Positions 1-11,001 are shown, counted from the first letter of the stretch. The stretch: 64,000 nt of DNA from Closterium sp. Naga37s-1 (GCA_947471745.1 CANJKZ010000398.1:124001-188000); one strand, 5' to 3'. Numbers and translations: made by a program. Notes: generated by a model from the letters alone, not told the origin.

Positions 1-1
1 G

Positions 2-104
2 CATCATCTAATTAAGCGCAAACATGAACTAAGAACCCACAGGCACCAAACCAGGCCCTGGATTGCGACATTCAGTCACGAAAGGTCACGGGAACAGTAC
101 CGAC
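2..104 (+). pseudogene. Unidentified host exon, left part (split by element B)
   Basis: This 103-base stretch is open in frame 2 and runs straight into the target site of the copia element at 105. If the element and one copy of its CCGAC target duplication are ignored, the same frame continues at 5797 and stays open to a TAG at 5916-5918, giving about 75 codons. The left part is rich in Arg, His and Lys (for example RSREQYR at the junction). I do not recognise the protein, and the gene starts outside the window. An open frame of this length could be chance, so this is inference supported by frame continuity across the empty site. Confidence 0.4.
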
Positions 105-240
105 TGTTAGAATCCAGAATAGAACGAGAATGAATGAAACTAGGTAGGAGGGGGATACAAGTAGGAAACCCTAACAAAGCTGTACCCCCTAAGGCTAAAC
201 CCACTATAGCCTACACAATATGAACATATAATGTTTGACA
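105..240 (-). repeat. 3' LTR of copia B
   Basis: A 136-bp LTR, read on the minus strand from TGTCAAAC to TTCTAACA. It matches 5658-5791 apart from a 2-bp length difference in the GTACCCCCTAAGG tract. The 5-bp target duplication CCGAC lies immediately to its left. Confidence 0.92.
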
Positions 241-469
241 CACCCCCATAGGCTAAGTGGGAGACAACCGGATGGTCACAAGACCAGTCAAAGCAAAGCA
301 AAGCAAGCTCAGGGTGGATCTCAAGGAAACCACACAAATTCTGAGCACAAGCAAGTGGTCACAAGACCAGTTCACATGCAGGTTGATAGTATAACAAGAG
401 ATACAGTGATCACAACCTAGCAAGAGTAAACAAGCAGGTATATATATAGAGATCACAGTACAAGCAGAG

Positions 470-3400
470 TCAAGAAGTAAGCAAGTGAGGCCCAGTAGGC
501 ACGAGGCCTAGAACAGTACAGAAGCGCTGATGGTCACAAGGCTGAAGCGCCTTGGTGAACACATCAGCAGTGTTGGCCCGAGTGGCCACGTAACGCAGAC
601 GAAGCTGACCGCGCTGCTGCAGCTCTCGAGCAAGGAAGTAGCGCAGAGCGATATGCTTCGTTCTGTGCTCCAGTCTGTGCTCCTCACACAAGGCAATCGC
701 AGCCTTGTTGTCGACGTACAGAACTGGAGGAGAACGAGGCCGCTCTCCCAAGTCGGTCAGCAGGTAGGTGAGCCAGCGTAACTCCTGTGCAGCCATGGCT
801 GTGGCGTAGATCTCAGCCTCACAACTGGAGCTGAGAACAGAAGACGAGCGTGTAGAACGGCAAGAAACTGAACCAGAGCCAAGGCTGAAGGTGTAACCCT
901 GAGACGACCGCTGAGTAGCCTGGTCGTCAGCCCAAGACGCGTCTGAGTGCCCACTGAGTACAACTCGGTCTCGTCCTCCAAGCACTAGCCCCATGCCCGA
1001 CGTACTGCACAAGTAGCGCAACACCCTCTTAGCGGCATCCATGTGCTCCTTCCGGTGACGGCCAGGAGCGACATAGCGTGCAAGGATGCTAAGAGGGTAT
1101 GCAAGGTCAGGTCGAGTGCAGGTCATCAGGTACATGAGGCAGCCTACAAGCTCTGGATACGGGCCACTCGGCTCTACGGACTCATCCGAAGGCAGAGCTG
1201 AGAGCGAGTGACCGGTAGGCAGAGGAGTGGGCTGAGGCGAGGAGTACGTGAAGCGGAAGCGCTGAAGGACCTGCTGCACCATGTGTGACTGAGTCAAGGT
1301 GATGGTGCGCCGTGCTCTGTCCCGGGTGATCCGCAAGCCAAGATAGCTTGTCAGTTCACCCAGGTCTGTGCACGTGTGTCTCTTCTGCAGCTCCGACTTC
1401 ACGTGGGCGAGTGCCGCAGTGTCTGCAGTGGCAAAGACCAAGTCGTCGACGTACACGAGGATGTAGAACGGCGGCAGCGAGGTGTCGGTGCGTAGAAACA
1501 GCGACGGGTCAGCAGTAGAAGGAGCGAACCCAAGAGCCGCAAGTGTAGTCCTCAGTGTGTCGTGCCACTCACGTGGCGCCTGTCGGAGACCGTAGACCGG
1601 CCGCCGGAGGCTCCACTGGGTACCAGGAGGGAACGACCCAGTGAAGCCAGGTGGGCGGCGCAGCCAGATCTCCTCGTGCAGGCTGCCCTGTAGGAAAGCA
1701 GTGCTGAAGTCAAGAGAGTGGAGCTCGTAGTCACGCTGAGCGGCGACGTGCAGCAGAACCCGCTGGAAGAAGTCAACTCCCTCTCGCTGACTGAAGCCTC
1801 ATGCAACGTAACGCGCCTTGAAGACAGGCGGAGAACCCGGCGGCCGCTTCACCCTGAAAATCCACATGCCACTGACGATGTTCGCCCCAGGTGGGGGAAC
1901 CTCGTCGACGTAGGTGCCTGTGGACTTCCAGGAAGCCATCTCTGCGTCCATGGCTGTCTGCCACTGAGAGGAGTAGGGACCCTCTATCGCCTCTGCGTAA
2001 GAGCGCGGAGTCGGGATGTCTGGTGCATCCGGGTCTCCCTCAGGGGCAACTAGCATGGACACGAGATGAGGTAAAGCAGTGGCAAAGCACTCAAACTCCT
2101 CCTGCCTGTCCTCAAGGACGTCCATGCCAAGAGCACACTCACCCCCGACGGACGGAGGACAGACAGACTCAGACTCAGCAACTAGGCTAGCGGCGTAGTC
2201 TAGACGACAAGTGGCAGCAAAGTCGACAAGCTCGGCAACTAAGGCAGACGCAGCAGTGGACTCAAAGGAAGGGTCAGTGACAACAGTAGCCAGGAGCGAC
2301 ATAGCGGCACCCTGAGGGGGGAGGGGGTCTACCACAGCAGCACCTAGCGCGAGGAAGAGAGGCGGGGGGGGAAGCGGGGCAGTGCGGTAGGGGAAGAGGC
2401 GGTAGTAGGGGACGGACTCGTCGAAAGTGACGTCCTGAGAAGGCAGGACACGGCGCGAGGTGGGGTGGTAAAACTGCCAACCAGACGCGTCCGGGACAAA
2501 GCCAAGGAAGACACAAGGAACAGCGCGGGAGGAGAGCTTGTCCGCGGACGTATCGCGAACAAAGGCTCGAGATCCCCAGACCCGAAAGCGTGACGCATCG
2601 CCAACCTCTCCTGTCCAACGCAGTGTCGGCGAAGTCTCTGGAACGGAGACACGGGGCCAGAGGTTGAGCTGATGCGCAGCGTATCGGACTGCAAACGGCC
2701 ACAGAAAGTGGGGGGCAGCCGCATGGATCAAGGAGGTACGAGCGACCTCCATGACCAAGCCAATGCGGCGCTCAGCAACCCCATTCTGCTGTGGAGAGGC
2801 CGGAAGCGTGAACGACTGGCGGATGCCGTGCTCCGCACAGTAGGCTGCCAAGAGGTCGGAGGAGAACTCACCACCTCTGTCAGAGTGCAAGCACAGGACA
2901 GGAAAGTCCGAGTGGAAACGCTCGCTGAGCTGGAGACGAGAAGCGCTGATCCAAGGGATCAAAACATCAGGGACCTCACCCTTGGTGCGCAAGGGGAAGA
3001 CCGTGGTGTAGCGCGAGTAGTCGTCAACAACTATCAGGAAGTACCTCTCCTGACCCTGACCACGGACGCGGGCTGGGCCCCACACGTCCATGTGGAGCGT
3101 CTGCAAGGGAGCAGTCGTCGGGGGAAACGAGGAGGAGTGAGGAGCGGCGCGCTGCCGCCCCTCGACACAGGGAAGACAAGGAGGAGCAGGCGAGGGTGGG
3201 AGGGGAGGGAGAACCCTGGGAAGACCAGAGACAAGGTACCGTTTGTGCATGGCACGAAGGCGCTGCACGGATGGGTGACCAAGTCGGTGGTGCCAGAGGA
3301 CGGTCTCGTGCGCCAGAGAGCGACACGAGCAGGGGGCCGACAGCTGACCTGACGCAGACGCAGACGCAGCTACCTGAGGGGACTCAGTGGTCAGTGTGTA

Positions 3401-4438
3401 CAGGTCCGACCCCGGCTGCCGAGTGAAGGTATTCAGGTGACGGCCCGTCCGAGCACACGTGCAGTGTGTCACGCGCTCGTAGGCAGGGGTGAACTGGTGA
3501 ACACCCCCGTCCTGGAGCGCACAACCCGCCACCAAGTTCGTAGAGAACGAGGGGAGGTGGAGACCTGACAGTGTGCCCGACGGGACCGCAGGACAAGGAA
3601 GGACAGTGGAGGAGGTCGCAATGACCGGACCCCCAGAGGGGTCAGCGAGGGAGACAGCAACTGGCCGAGCAAGCGGCTCAAGGGCAGTGCGGTCACGAAA
3701 GAAACAGCGAGAAGCACCTGAGTCCAGAGTGAAGGTGTGCAGTGCCTCAGTCGACTCTGTACCAGGGGGCGCAGACTCACTAGCACCTAGAGCAGCAGCC
3801 TCACCAGCACCTGGGGTAGCAGACACGCGAGTACCGGGAGTGGTAGCCTCACCAGCACCTAGGGCAACAGACGCACTAGCACCTAGAGCGGCAGCCTCAC
3901 TCACAGGACACGGCAGCTGCACCTGTCCACTACCAGAAGCTCCCGAACGACGCACTCCAGAGCGACTACCACTACGGCCACCCCGACAGCCCCAACTGGC
4001 GTACCACTCACGAAGCTGCTGGGGCGAAAGAGGACACGGCAGCTGCACCTGTCCACTACCAGAAGCTCCCGACCGACCCACTCCAGAGCGACTACCACTA
4101 CGGCCACCCCGACAGCCCCAACTAGCGTACCACGCACGAAGCTGCTGGGGCGAAAGAGGACACGGCAGCTGCACCTGTCCACTACCAGAAGCTCCCGACC
4201 GACCCACTCCAGAGCGACTACCACTACGGCCACCCCGACAGCCCCAACTAGCGTACCACTCACGAAGCTGCTGGGGCGTGAGGGACTCACGCGCACGGCC
4301 CTGGAGCTGCATCTGGCCACGCCAGAAGCAGCAATAGTAGCAGTAGCGGGAGTAACAGCAGTAACAGCAGGAGCAGTAGCAGTGGGAGTAGAAAAGGCAG
4401 TAGCAGCAGTAGCAGCGGTAGCAGTGCTGGCAGGGCAA
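470..4438 (-). pseudogene. Copia B gag-pol remnant: protease, integrase, RT, RNase H
   Basis: One minus-strand frame runs from 4438 to 470 with a single visible stop, a TGA at 1799-1801 where relatives have Arg, consistent with CGA to TGA. In order: three 42-residue repeats (about 3900-4290), protease DSGASRCFF (about 3720), GAG-pre-integrase CLPCVEGRQ (about 3160), integrase core with MDVWGPA, SDRGGEF and NGVAERR (about 3095-2770), then RT from about 1900, YVDD at about 1444-1455, and RNase H to 470. Compared with elements D and E, RT has lost 11 codons in frame near 1765, just before the VLLHVAAQRDY segment. The gag N-terminus and the cysteine finger seen in C, D and E are missing, so the element could only have moved with proteins supplied by a relative. 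Confidence 0.85.
3900..4290 (-). repeat. 126-bp tandem repeat in copia B coding frame, 3 copies
   Basis: Three almost identical 126-bp units, each encoding 42 residues beginning SPQQLRxWYASWGCRGG. The unit corresponds to the start of the gag finger segment of C, D and E (TPQQLREWYA), so a piece of gag has been amplified in frame. Confidence 0.85.
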
Positions 4439-4451
4439 TGCTCACCAGTGG

Positions 4452-5640
4452 TCAGCGCGGCAGGCGCAAGACGGTGGCGACAGCGGGGCCGCTACAACTG
4501 CAGGGCGGGGCCGGGCCGCAGCAGGGAGCTCCGCGGCAGCTGCTGCACGGCGAGGCCGGGCCGCGACGGCAGCTGCTCCAGGTGCCAGGGGCGGCTGCTG
4601 CAGTGGCGGCTGCTCCAGGGGCCAGGGGCGGCTGCTGCAGCGGTGGTTGCTCCAGGGGCCAGGGGCGGCTGCTGCAGGGGCGGCTGCTCCAGGGGCGAGG
4701 GGCGGCTCCTGCAGTGGCGGCTGCTCCAGTGGCCAGGGGCGGCTGCTGCAGGGGCGGCTGCTCCAGAGGCCAGGCGCGGATTAGGTCAGGGCGACGCGGC
4801 GAGCAGGGCGACGCGGCGGGCAGGTGGCGACGCCGCGGGCAGGGCGACGTGGCGGGAAGGTGACGACGCCGCGGGCAGGGCGACGCGGCGAGCAGGTGAC
4901 GACGCCGCGAGCAGGGCGACGCGGCGGGCAGGGCGACGCGGCGAGCAGGTGACGACGGCGCGAGCAGGGCGACGCCGCGAGCAGGTGGCGACGCCGCGGG
5001 CAGGGCGACGCGGCGAGCAGGTGACGACGCCACGGGCAGGCGACGACGCCGCGGGCAGGCGACGACGCCGCGGGCAGGCGACGACGCCGCGGGCAGGCGA
5101 CGACGTCGCGGGCAGGGGCTACGTCGCGGGCAGGCGACGACGCCGCGGGCAGGCGACGACGCCGCGGGCAGGCGACAACGCCGCGGGCAGGGGCTACGTC
5201 GCGGGAAGGTGATGACGCCGCGGGCAGGCGGCGACGCCGCGGGCAGGGCGACGCGGCGGGCGGCGAGAGCCTGCAGGGGCGGCGCGCGGTCGGGCAGATG
5301 CTGCGCGCGGGCCTGACGAGTCTGCAGGGGCGGCTCTCGGGCCTGACGGGCCTGCAGAGGCGGCTCGGGGGGGGCCTGACGGGTCTGCAGAGGCGGCTCG
5401 GGGGCCTGACGGACCTGCAGGAGCGGCTCGAGGGCGCACGAGGGCGCTCGAGGGCGCACGAGGGCGCACGAGGGCGCACGAGGGCGCACGAGGGCGCACG
5501 AAGGCGCACGAGGGCGCACGAGGGCGCACGAAGACGCACTAGCAGAGAAAGGCGCACGAGGGCGCACGTAAGGTAGGGCGCACGAGGGCGTTTCTAGCGG
5601 AATAGTGGGCCCATAGTAGAAAGCGGTCCTAGGTAGCAAC
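4452..5640 (-). repeat. GC-rich leader of copia B made of short tandem repeats
   Basis: This stretch lies between the primer-binding site and the coding frame. At 4580-4770 it holds CAG/GGCGGCTGCTCCAGG-type units, at about 4790-5270 variants of GCGGGCAGGCGACGACGCC (about 19 bp), and at about 5430-5560 a 10-bp GCACGAGGGC array. Long open frames in several phases are products of composition. In relatives C and E the gag N-terminus lies here, so the repeats replace it. Confidence 0.7.
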
Positions 5641-5657
5641 CTAGGCTCGTGATACCA

Positions 5658-5791
5658 TGTTAGAATCCAGAATAGAACGAGAATGAATGAAACTAGGTAG
5701 GAGGGGGATACAAGTAGGAAACCCTAACAAAGCTGTACCCTAAGGCTAAACCCACTATAGCCTACACAATATGAACATATAATGTTTGACA
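5658..5791 (-). repeat. 5' LTR of copia B
   Basis: A 134-bp LTR in minus orientation. The internal side (5651-5657, gatacca) is the start of the primer-binding site, and the outer side is followed by the target duplication CCGAC at 5792-5796. Confidence 0.92.
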
Positions 5792-5796
5792 CCGAC

Positions 5797-5918
5797 AACA
5801 GTCGTACACAGACCCTCTCGTGTATACCTCGGAGTCAGCAGCTACGGAGAATTCCAACCCAGAACAGTTACTAACGTCCGACAGCTCAACCCAAGCATTC
5901 ATCGACGTTGATGACTAG
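5797..5918 (+). pseudogene. Unidentified host exon, right part with stop codon
   Basis: This continues the frame of 2-104 across the copia B insertion and ends in TAG at 5916-5918, with the tail STQAFIDVDD. The right part is acidic and Ser/Thr-rich. Product not recognised. The insertion separates this end from the rest of the gene by 5.7 kb, so any host transcript would be truncated or would have to splice out the element. Confidence 0.4.
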
Positions 5919-7070
5919 GGAAACCAGCCCTATCCAGCCGAAACACAACCCCCGACTGGATTTCACAGATCCACATTTTTCCGATGTCACCCATGAAGCA
6001 GTGCGGTCGCCGCGTCAACGCCACGTGTTCGGGCGGAAGTCGGGGCGGCCCGTAGAAGCGGCGGAAGTTTTTCCGCAGTCTGCGGATGATGGAGGGGCGC
6101 CGGAGTCCGCCGCGCGCGGGCGCTCCCTGGCGGCTTCCGCCGCCCCCAGCGGCGCTGACGCGGGCGAGTGCGACGCGGAGTGGATGCTGCTGTGGTCGGC
6201 GTAGGGGTGCTGGCGGCCGCGCATGACGACGGCGCAAGGCAGAACTTCCGCGCGCGTGGCTTCCGCCGCCGCCTCCTCCGCGTACCGCCAAGCTGCCGCG
6301 CAAAGCTTAACGTCCGCGGGCGCAGAGATCGCGCAAGCGACTGCGCCTCCCCCTTCTTCGGACGGTGGGGGGCGGCCAGACGAGGGGGATGGGGGGAGCA
6401 CTCCTCCCGCGGGGAACGAGGCGCGGCTGACACCCGAGAATGAGATCATTGGCGTGTGCCGATCCGGAGGTAATATCCGCGATATAGAGTTGTAGTAGTT
6501 ATGAGTGGAATCAGCAATACTTGTTTCGTAGACTAAAAAGGCGATTCTTGGCGACAATGAGATCATGGGGTGTGTCGAATCGGAGGTCCACGATATAGAG
6601 CTGTGTTCACGTCCTTCAAGAGCAGGAGGACCCTGGGAAGAGGGGAGCTACTCCCACTGGATCAGGGCTTGGGACGAAGAGGGGGGAGGGAATGGGAGCA
6701 AATGGGGGGCAGTTGGGACAAGGTGGGAGCAGTGAGGGCAACTGGGGGAGATCTGGGGGCAGCGGGGATACTGGGGGGAACTTGGGGGGGAACGTGCTGC
6801 GGGGAACATCTGGGGAACCTGGCAATGTCGCGCGGCTGAGGCCTGCTGATGCAATCATAGGCGCTTGCAGATCTGAGAGGGCGTTATCGAGTCGTTGGGG
6901 GGATGAGCGGGAAACTGCTGATTGAAACTGCCGATTTAAAATCAGGTAGCTGCCAATGCTGTGCTCGTTACAAGTGCACCTTAGTCATAACCTCTCGGTG
7001 CCTTAAGTCCTCGAGTCTTCTCGTGTCCTTTTTGAATCCTCGTCTGGGCGTTCGCGCGTTTTGCTCCTGG
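5919..7070. other. Intergenic, GC-rich then mixed; no gene supported
   Basis: Bases 6000-6420 are very GC-rich and give overlapping open frames on both strands, the longest 183 codons on minus at 6015-6566; none has a domain I recognise. A 50-55 bp imperfect direct repeat (ATGAGATCAT...CGATATAGAG) occurs at about 6440-6496 and 6557-6605. A purine-rich G-run tract lies at about 6620-6800. Confidence 0.4.
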
Positions 7071-7195
7071 TCCTCAGTCATCCAGCATGAGATGATCCTC
7101 AGTCATCCAGCATGAGATGATCCTCAGTCATCCAGCATGAGATGATCCTCAGTCATCCAGCATGAGATGATCCTCAGTCATCCAGCATGAGATGA
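7071..7195. repeat. 25-bp tandem repeat, 5 copies
   Basis: Five consecutive copies of a 25-bp unit starting TCCTCAGTCATCCAGCATGA. The copies look identical. The array lies about 500 bp upstream of the recognisable GH30 exon. Confidence 0.95.
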
Positions 7196-8173
7196 TCCTC
7201 TCGTCTCTCCTCGCCTCACCTCTCATCTCCTCACCGGCCTTCAGCAGCAACATCGCGACGAACAGACGTGGCAAGGCTGGCCCACGTCGCCTCTCTTTCC
7301 GTTTAACCCCCTTAACCATTTCTTTTCCCTTTTCTTTCTTTCCATTTCTCTTTCCTCTTCTCTCCTTTTCCTTCCTTTTATTTCTCTCTCATTCCCTTTC
7401 GTCCACTCTCTACCACCACCATCGCCTCCGGCCTGCCGATTGGAACGGACAGACGTGGCAAGGCTGTTTCACCATCGTCACTCCTCATTCCCTTTGATTC
7501 CTCCTCTTTCTATCCCTTCCCTCACCTCCCCTCTATTCCATTCCTTTTCTTTCCCTGCACGCCTTGCAGACCCTTCCACCATCACCATCGCCCCGGATTG
7601 GAACGGCCAGACGTGGCGAGGCTGGGGCACCTCGCTGGCATGGTGAGATATGTTGGAATTGACGCGTCAAGCGACTTTGACGCTAGCGTCTGGACGCTTG
7701 ACGCACAATCCTTATTCTTTTGACGCAGTTTTGACGCTCCAGCGGGCAGCGGAAAAAAAACTTTTGGGCAGCAGTAAAAAAAGTCTAAGAGGGGGAACGA
7801 GGGGAGTGGTGAGGAGAAAGTTCAAGGGTAATATGAGAGGAACGGCGAACTAACACCGTAGGAACAGGAAATAGACGATCTAACATTATTCTTGTGGGGA
7901 GCTAGCGAAGGGAAGAGTGATGACCTAAATTGGCATGACTGGTTTTCATAAACATAGTTGGTTTGGTTGGATTTTCTAGTTGCATTATGGTACAATGTGA
8001 GGGGTGTTCAATGTCGAGTTGACATTCGAAGTCGCGATTTCGTCGCGAAATTGCTGGTCGATTTTTTTTTCCTGCACGATTTCGGGCTGCCCGGAAAATA
8101 TTAAACCAGCGTAAAGCGTTTTGCATCAAAACGCTTGACTCAACCCCTCCAGAGCGTCAATTTCAACATAGAT

Positions 8174-8366
8174 GGTGAGTCGCTTGCCTGGCATGGTGAG
8201 TCGCTTGCCTGGCATGGTGAGTCGCTTACCTGGCATAGTGAGTCGCTTACCTGGTATGGTGAGCTGCCTACCTGGCATGGTGAGTTGAGTTGCCTACCTA
8301 CCTGGCATGGTAACCTGCTTAGCTGGCATCGTAACCTGCTTAGCTGGCATGGTCACCTGTTTAGAT
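8174..8366 (+). repeat. 21-bp tandem repeat resembling the exon-1 splice donor
   Basis: About nine imperfect copies of a 21-bp unit containing CCTGGCATGGTGAGTCGCTT lie within the GH30 intron. The unit resembles the true exon end and donor at 7631-7648 (CTCGCTGGCATGGTGAGA), so it looks like an amplified copy of the 5' splice site. Later copies drift to GGTAACC and GGTCACC. Confidence 0.8.
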
Positions 8367-8435
8367 GGCACACTAGGATGCTCATTCCAATCCAGGCCCT
8401 CTGTGCGCGTGCATGCATCAACCTCCCCTGCCCAT

Positions 8436-8990
8436 GCTCCATGCCCTATGCTGATGCTACATCCGCCATGCTCCCCCATCCCCCATGCTCCATCCCATCC
8501 CCCATCCCCATGCCCCATCCCCCGTGGCCCATGCCCCATGCCCCATGCTCCATGCCCCATGCTCCATGCCCCCTGCTCCATGCCCCATCCCCCATGCCCC
8601 ATGCCCCATGCCCCATGCCCCATGCCCCATACCCCATGCCCCATGCCCCATGCTCCATCCCCCATGCCCCATCCCCCATGCCCCAGCCCCCATGCCCCAT
8701 GCCCCCTGCCGCATGCCCCATGCCCCATGCCCCATCCCCCATGCCCCATGCCCCATGCCCCCTGCCCCATGTCCTTTGCCCTGCGCTCCATGCCCCATGC
8801 TCCATGCCCCATGCTCCATGCCCCATGCTTCACGCCCCATGCTCGATGCCCCCTGTCCCCTGCCCCATGCTCCATGCCGCATCCTCCATGCCCCATGCTC
8901 CATGCTCCATCCCATTCCCCATCGCCACACATCCCATGACCCACATCCCATGCCCCCTGCCGCTTGCGGCTTGCCTCACACGTTCGTCAG
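8436..8990. repeat. ATGCCCC-type heptamer satellite in GH30 intron
   Basis: More than 60 imperfect 7-bp units (ATGCCCC, ATGCTCC, ATCCCCC). They give long open frames on both strands (MPHAPCPMPHAP type), which are artefacts of the repeat. A second small patch lies at about 9105-9230, just before the exon 2 acceptor, and supplies its pyrimidine tract. Confidence 0.95.
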
Positions 8991-10618
8991 TCAGGTGTAA
9001 AAAGCGGCAACAAGTTGGGGAAGCTTTTAATTCACTATCATCTATAAAAGTCTCTATATCAGAGTTGACATCCACTCTACTCATATCACCAACCTGATGC
9101 TCTAAGGCTCCCTGCCCCATGCCTCTTGCCCCTTAGGTGCTCTTATGCTCCCTGCCCCATGCCTCTTGCCCCGTACCTCATGCCCCCTGCCTCTGCCCCT
9201 TGCCCCTTGCCCCTTGCCCCATCCCTCCCAGGTTTGCCAACTACGTGGGCAAGCTCCCAGACGATCAGTTCAATCTCGTGATGGATTTACTCTTTGACAA
9301 GGACAAGGGCATCGGGCTCAACCTCGCCCGCTACCTCATAGGCGGCAGTGTCAACTACATCAACAGCCCCCAGTTCCTCACTGCCGCCTGGGAAACCTGC
9401 TCTATCCCCGGCTTTCGCGTCCAGCCAAACGGCCCGTACGACTGGACGGCGGACGGGCGGCAGAGACGGACGATGCTCGCCGCCCTCGCGCGCAGTGTGG
9501 ACGAGGTTGAGGCGATCTCGTATTCGCCGCCCTGGTGGATGACGGTCAGCGGGGACACCGCCGGGAGTGTACAGGGCAAGTCTAACTTAAAGCCCGAGTA
9601 TTTTCAGGCGTACACGGAGTACCAGGCTTCGGTGATCGAGCACTACCGCACGCATTGGAACGTGACTTTCTCGACCATGAACCCGGCGAATGAGGCGCTG
9701 GAGGGGTGGTAGGTGTAGGGGCACAGGAACGAGGGGTGCAACTTCAACCCGCAGGAACTTACCACTCTTATCCAGCTTCTCACGGCCTCCCTTAGGAAAC
9801 GCAAGCTCCCGACGAGAGTCGCAGGGTTTGACAGTTTTCTTTTCGCGACTCGCCAGTATACGTACAAGTTCCCTGCTGCGCTTAAGGCCGGTCTGTTCCG
9901 GTTCAACGTGCACGCGTACATTCCGCCGCCGCCCAACACGACGGATACGAGGCGGCATATTGAAGTGGGGATGGTGAGCATGCACCACATGGCGACCGGG
10001 CTGGGGAAGGAGGTGTGGTTGTCGGAGGTGGGGCCGATGTGGGTGAGCGGGAATGACCTCGGTGTGTCGCTGTTCACAGCGCGACAGATAGTGCAGGCTA
10101 TCAACATCATGGGGGCTTCCACTTGGAGCTTCTGGCAGGCAGTGAACGGGGTGGGGCTCAACCCAGACAAGTTCCTGAAATGGGGGCTTTTGGCGGTCAG
10201 GATGTATCGCCTGAACGACACGGAAATCAGGCCGTTGGATCTGGTAATTTCCAATAAGCTGTACATGCTGCAGCAGTTTGTGAGGGGGGCGCCGAGAGGG
10301 AGCCTGCCTCTCTGAATCAACCCGTCGGGCGGGTGTCAGCACTGCATTGCAGCCTTCTTCCATCCCGACCAGCACTTCGTGTCGATTTTCATCGTCAACC
10401 AGCGCGACACAACCCACCCGGCGACGTTTCAATTTGATGATTTCGTGCCGTTTGACGCGGGGCGGGCGTGTGTGGTGGAGACCTATCGCACGTCAGCCAC
10501 GGAGAACAACACGCTGGTGACAAGCCAGAGTTATGCGGACGTGCCGGCGTCGATACAAGTGGCTGCGCTGGGCAGCTCGATGACTTCTGTGGTGCTGCGG
10601 AATGTGGACCCTAGGTAG

Positions 10619-11001
10619 TGATGATGGTAGGCAGATGTGGAACCTGCTGCTGAATCCCCTGTGGTGCTGCGCAATGTGGACCCCGCGTAGCTTTGGTTGC
10701 AGGGATGAGCCCTGCCCTGCCCTGCCCTGCCCTGCCCTGCCCCTCATGGTGGCCAGTCAGAGCAGCGCGGGTCCGTCTTGTCGATACAGGCGGCTGGAAC
10801 GGCTGAGCTGGCTTACTTGGGTAGATGGTGGTGGCAATGGCATGGCAGAGTCAGAAACGTAGAGAGAGCAGCGCTGCTCCTTTATGGCAATGGCACAGTA
10901 CAAGTGTGCTGGGCTTTGTGGACCTTGCATAGCTATGATTGTAGGGCTGGGTGTAGCCCAGCCCCCACGTCGCACAGTTAATACGGTACTGAACTCTCTA
11001 T
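10619..11001. other. 3' flank of GH30 pseudogene with repeated gene ends
   Basis: The last coding piece (GTGGTGCTGCGGAATGTGGACCC, ending about 10614) is repeated at about 10663-10685 with one change and, more weakly, at about 10906-10930. A CCTGC pentamer run lies at about 10707-10742. No further gene seen. Confidence 0.6.

Larger units (their letters stand above)
105..5791 (-). mobile_element. Copia-type LTR retrotransposon B, complete ends
   Basis: Two near-identical LTRs (105-240 and 5658-5791) bound the element, and the 5-bp duplication CCGAC flanks it at 100-104 and 5792-5796. The LTRs differ by one 2-bp indel that I could see, so insertion is recent. On the minus strand the right LTR is the 5' one. 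It is followed by a primer-binding site starting TGGTATCACGAGCC (read on the minus strand from 5657). The domain order protease, GAG-pre-integrase, integrase, RT, RNase H makes it Ty1/copia. A normal gag N-terminus is absent; its place is taken by GC-rich tandem repeats. Confidence 0.92.
7590..10618 (+). pseudogene. GH30-family glycoside hydrolase (endo-beta-1,6-galactanase-like), broken
   Basis: An upstream exon ends with RGWGTSLAW at 7642, at a GTGAGA donor. A downstream exon starts at 9232 after a pyrimidine tract and CAG, and the split TG|G codon restores Trp in the right phase. The second exon reads as one frame to TAG at 10616-10618 and includes GLNLARYLIGG, SPPWWMTVSG, the acid/base region NPANEA (Glu at 9692) and the nucleophile region WLSEVG (Glu at 10025), which is the layout of GH30 enzymes that cut galactan side chains. 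Three stops interrupt it: TAG 9710, TAG 9716 and TGA 10313. There is no frameshift. The 5' end is unclear because a 30-bp piece of the first exon is repeated at about 7258 and 7438. Possible readings are a young pseudogene or sequencing errors; the family assignment is firmer than the exact substrate. Confidence 0.8.

Noticed and set aside
4382..5212. A 276-codon Ala/Arg/Gly frame on plus and long minus frames at 4452-5639
   Set aside because: Driven by GC-rich tandem repeats in the copia B leader; no domain and no consistent codon use.
6015..6566. A 183-codon minus-strand frame in GC-rich DNA
   Set aside because: It overlaps equally long frames in other phases, has no domain, and its end runs into AT-rich repeat-like DNA; coding status cannot be supported.
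7071..7195. A CRISPR-like array
   Set aside because: The 25-bp units are directly adjacent with no spacers, and the context is eukaryotic; it is a simple minisatellite.
8307..9000. Several 120-220 codon frames rich in Pro, His, Met and Cys on plus, and Gly, Trp and His on minus
   Set aside because: They are all readings of an ATGCCCC heptamer satellite within the GH30 intron. Every phase is open because the repeat lacks stops.
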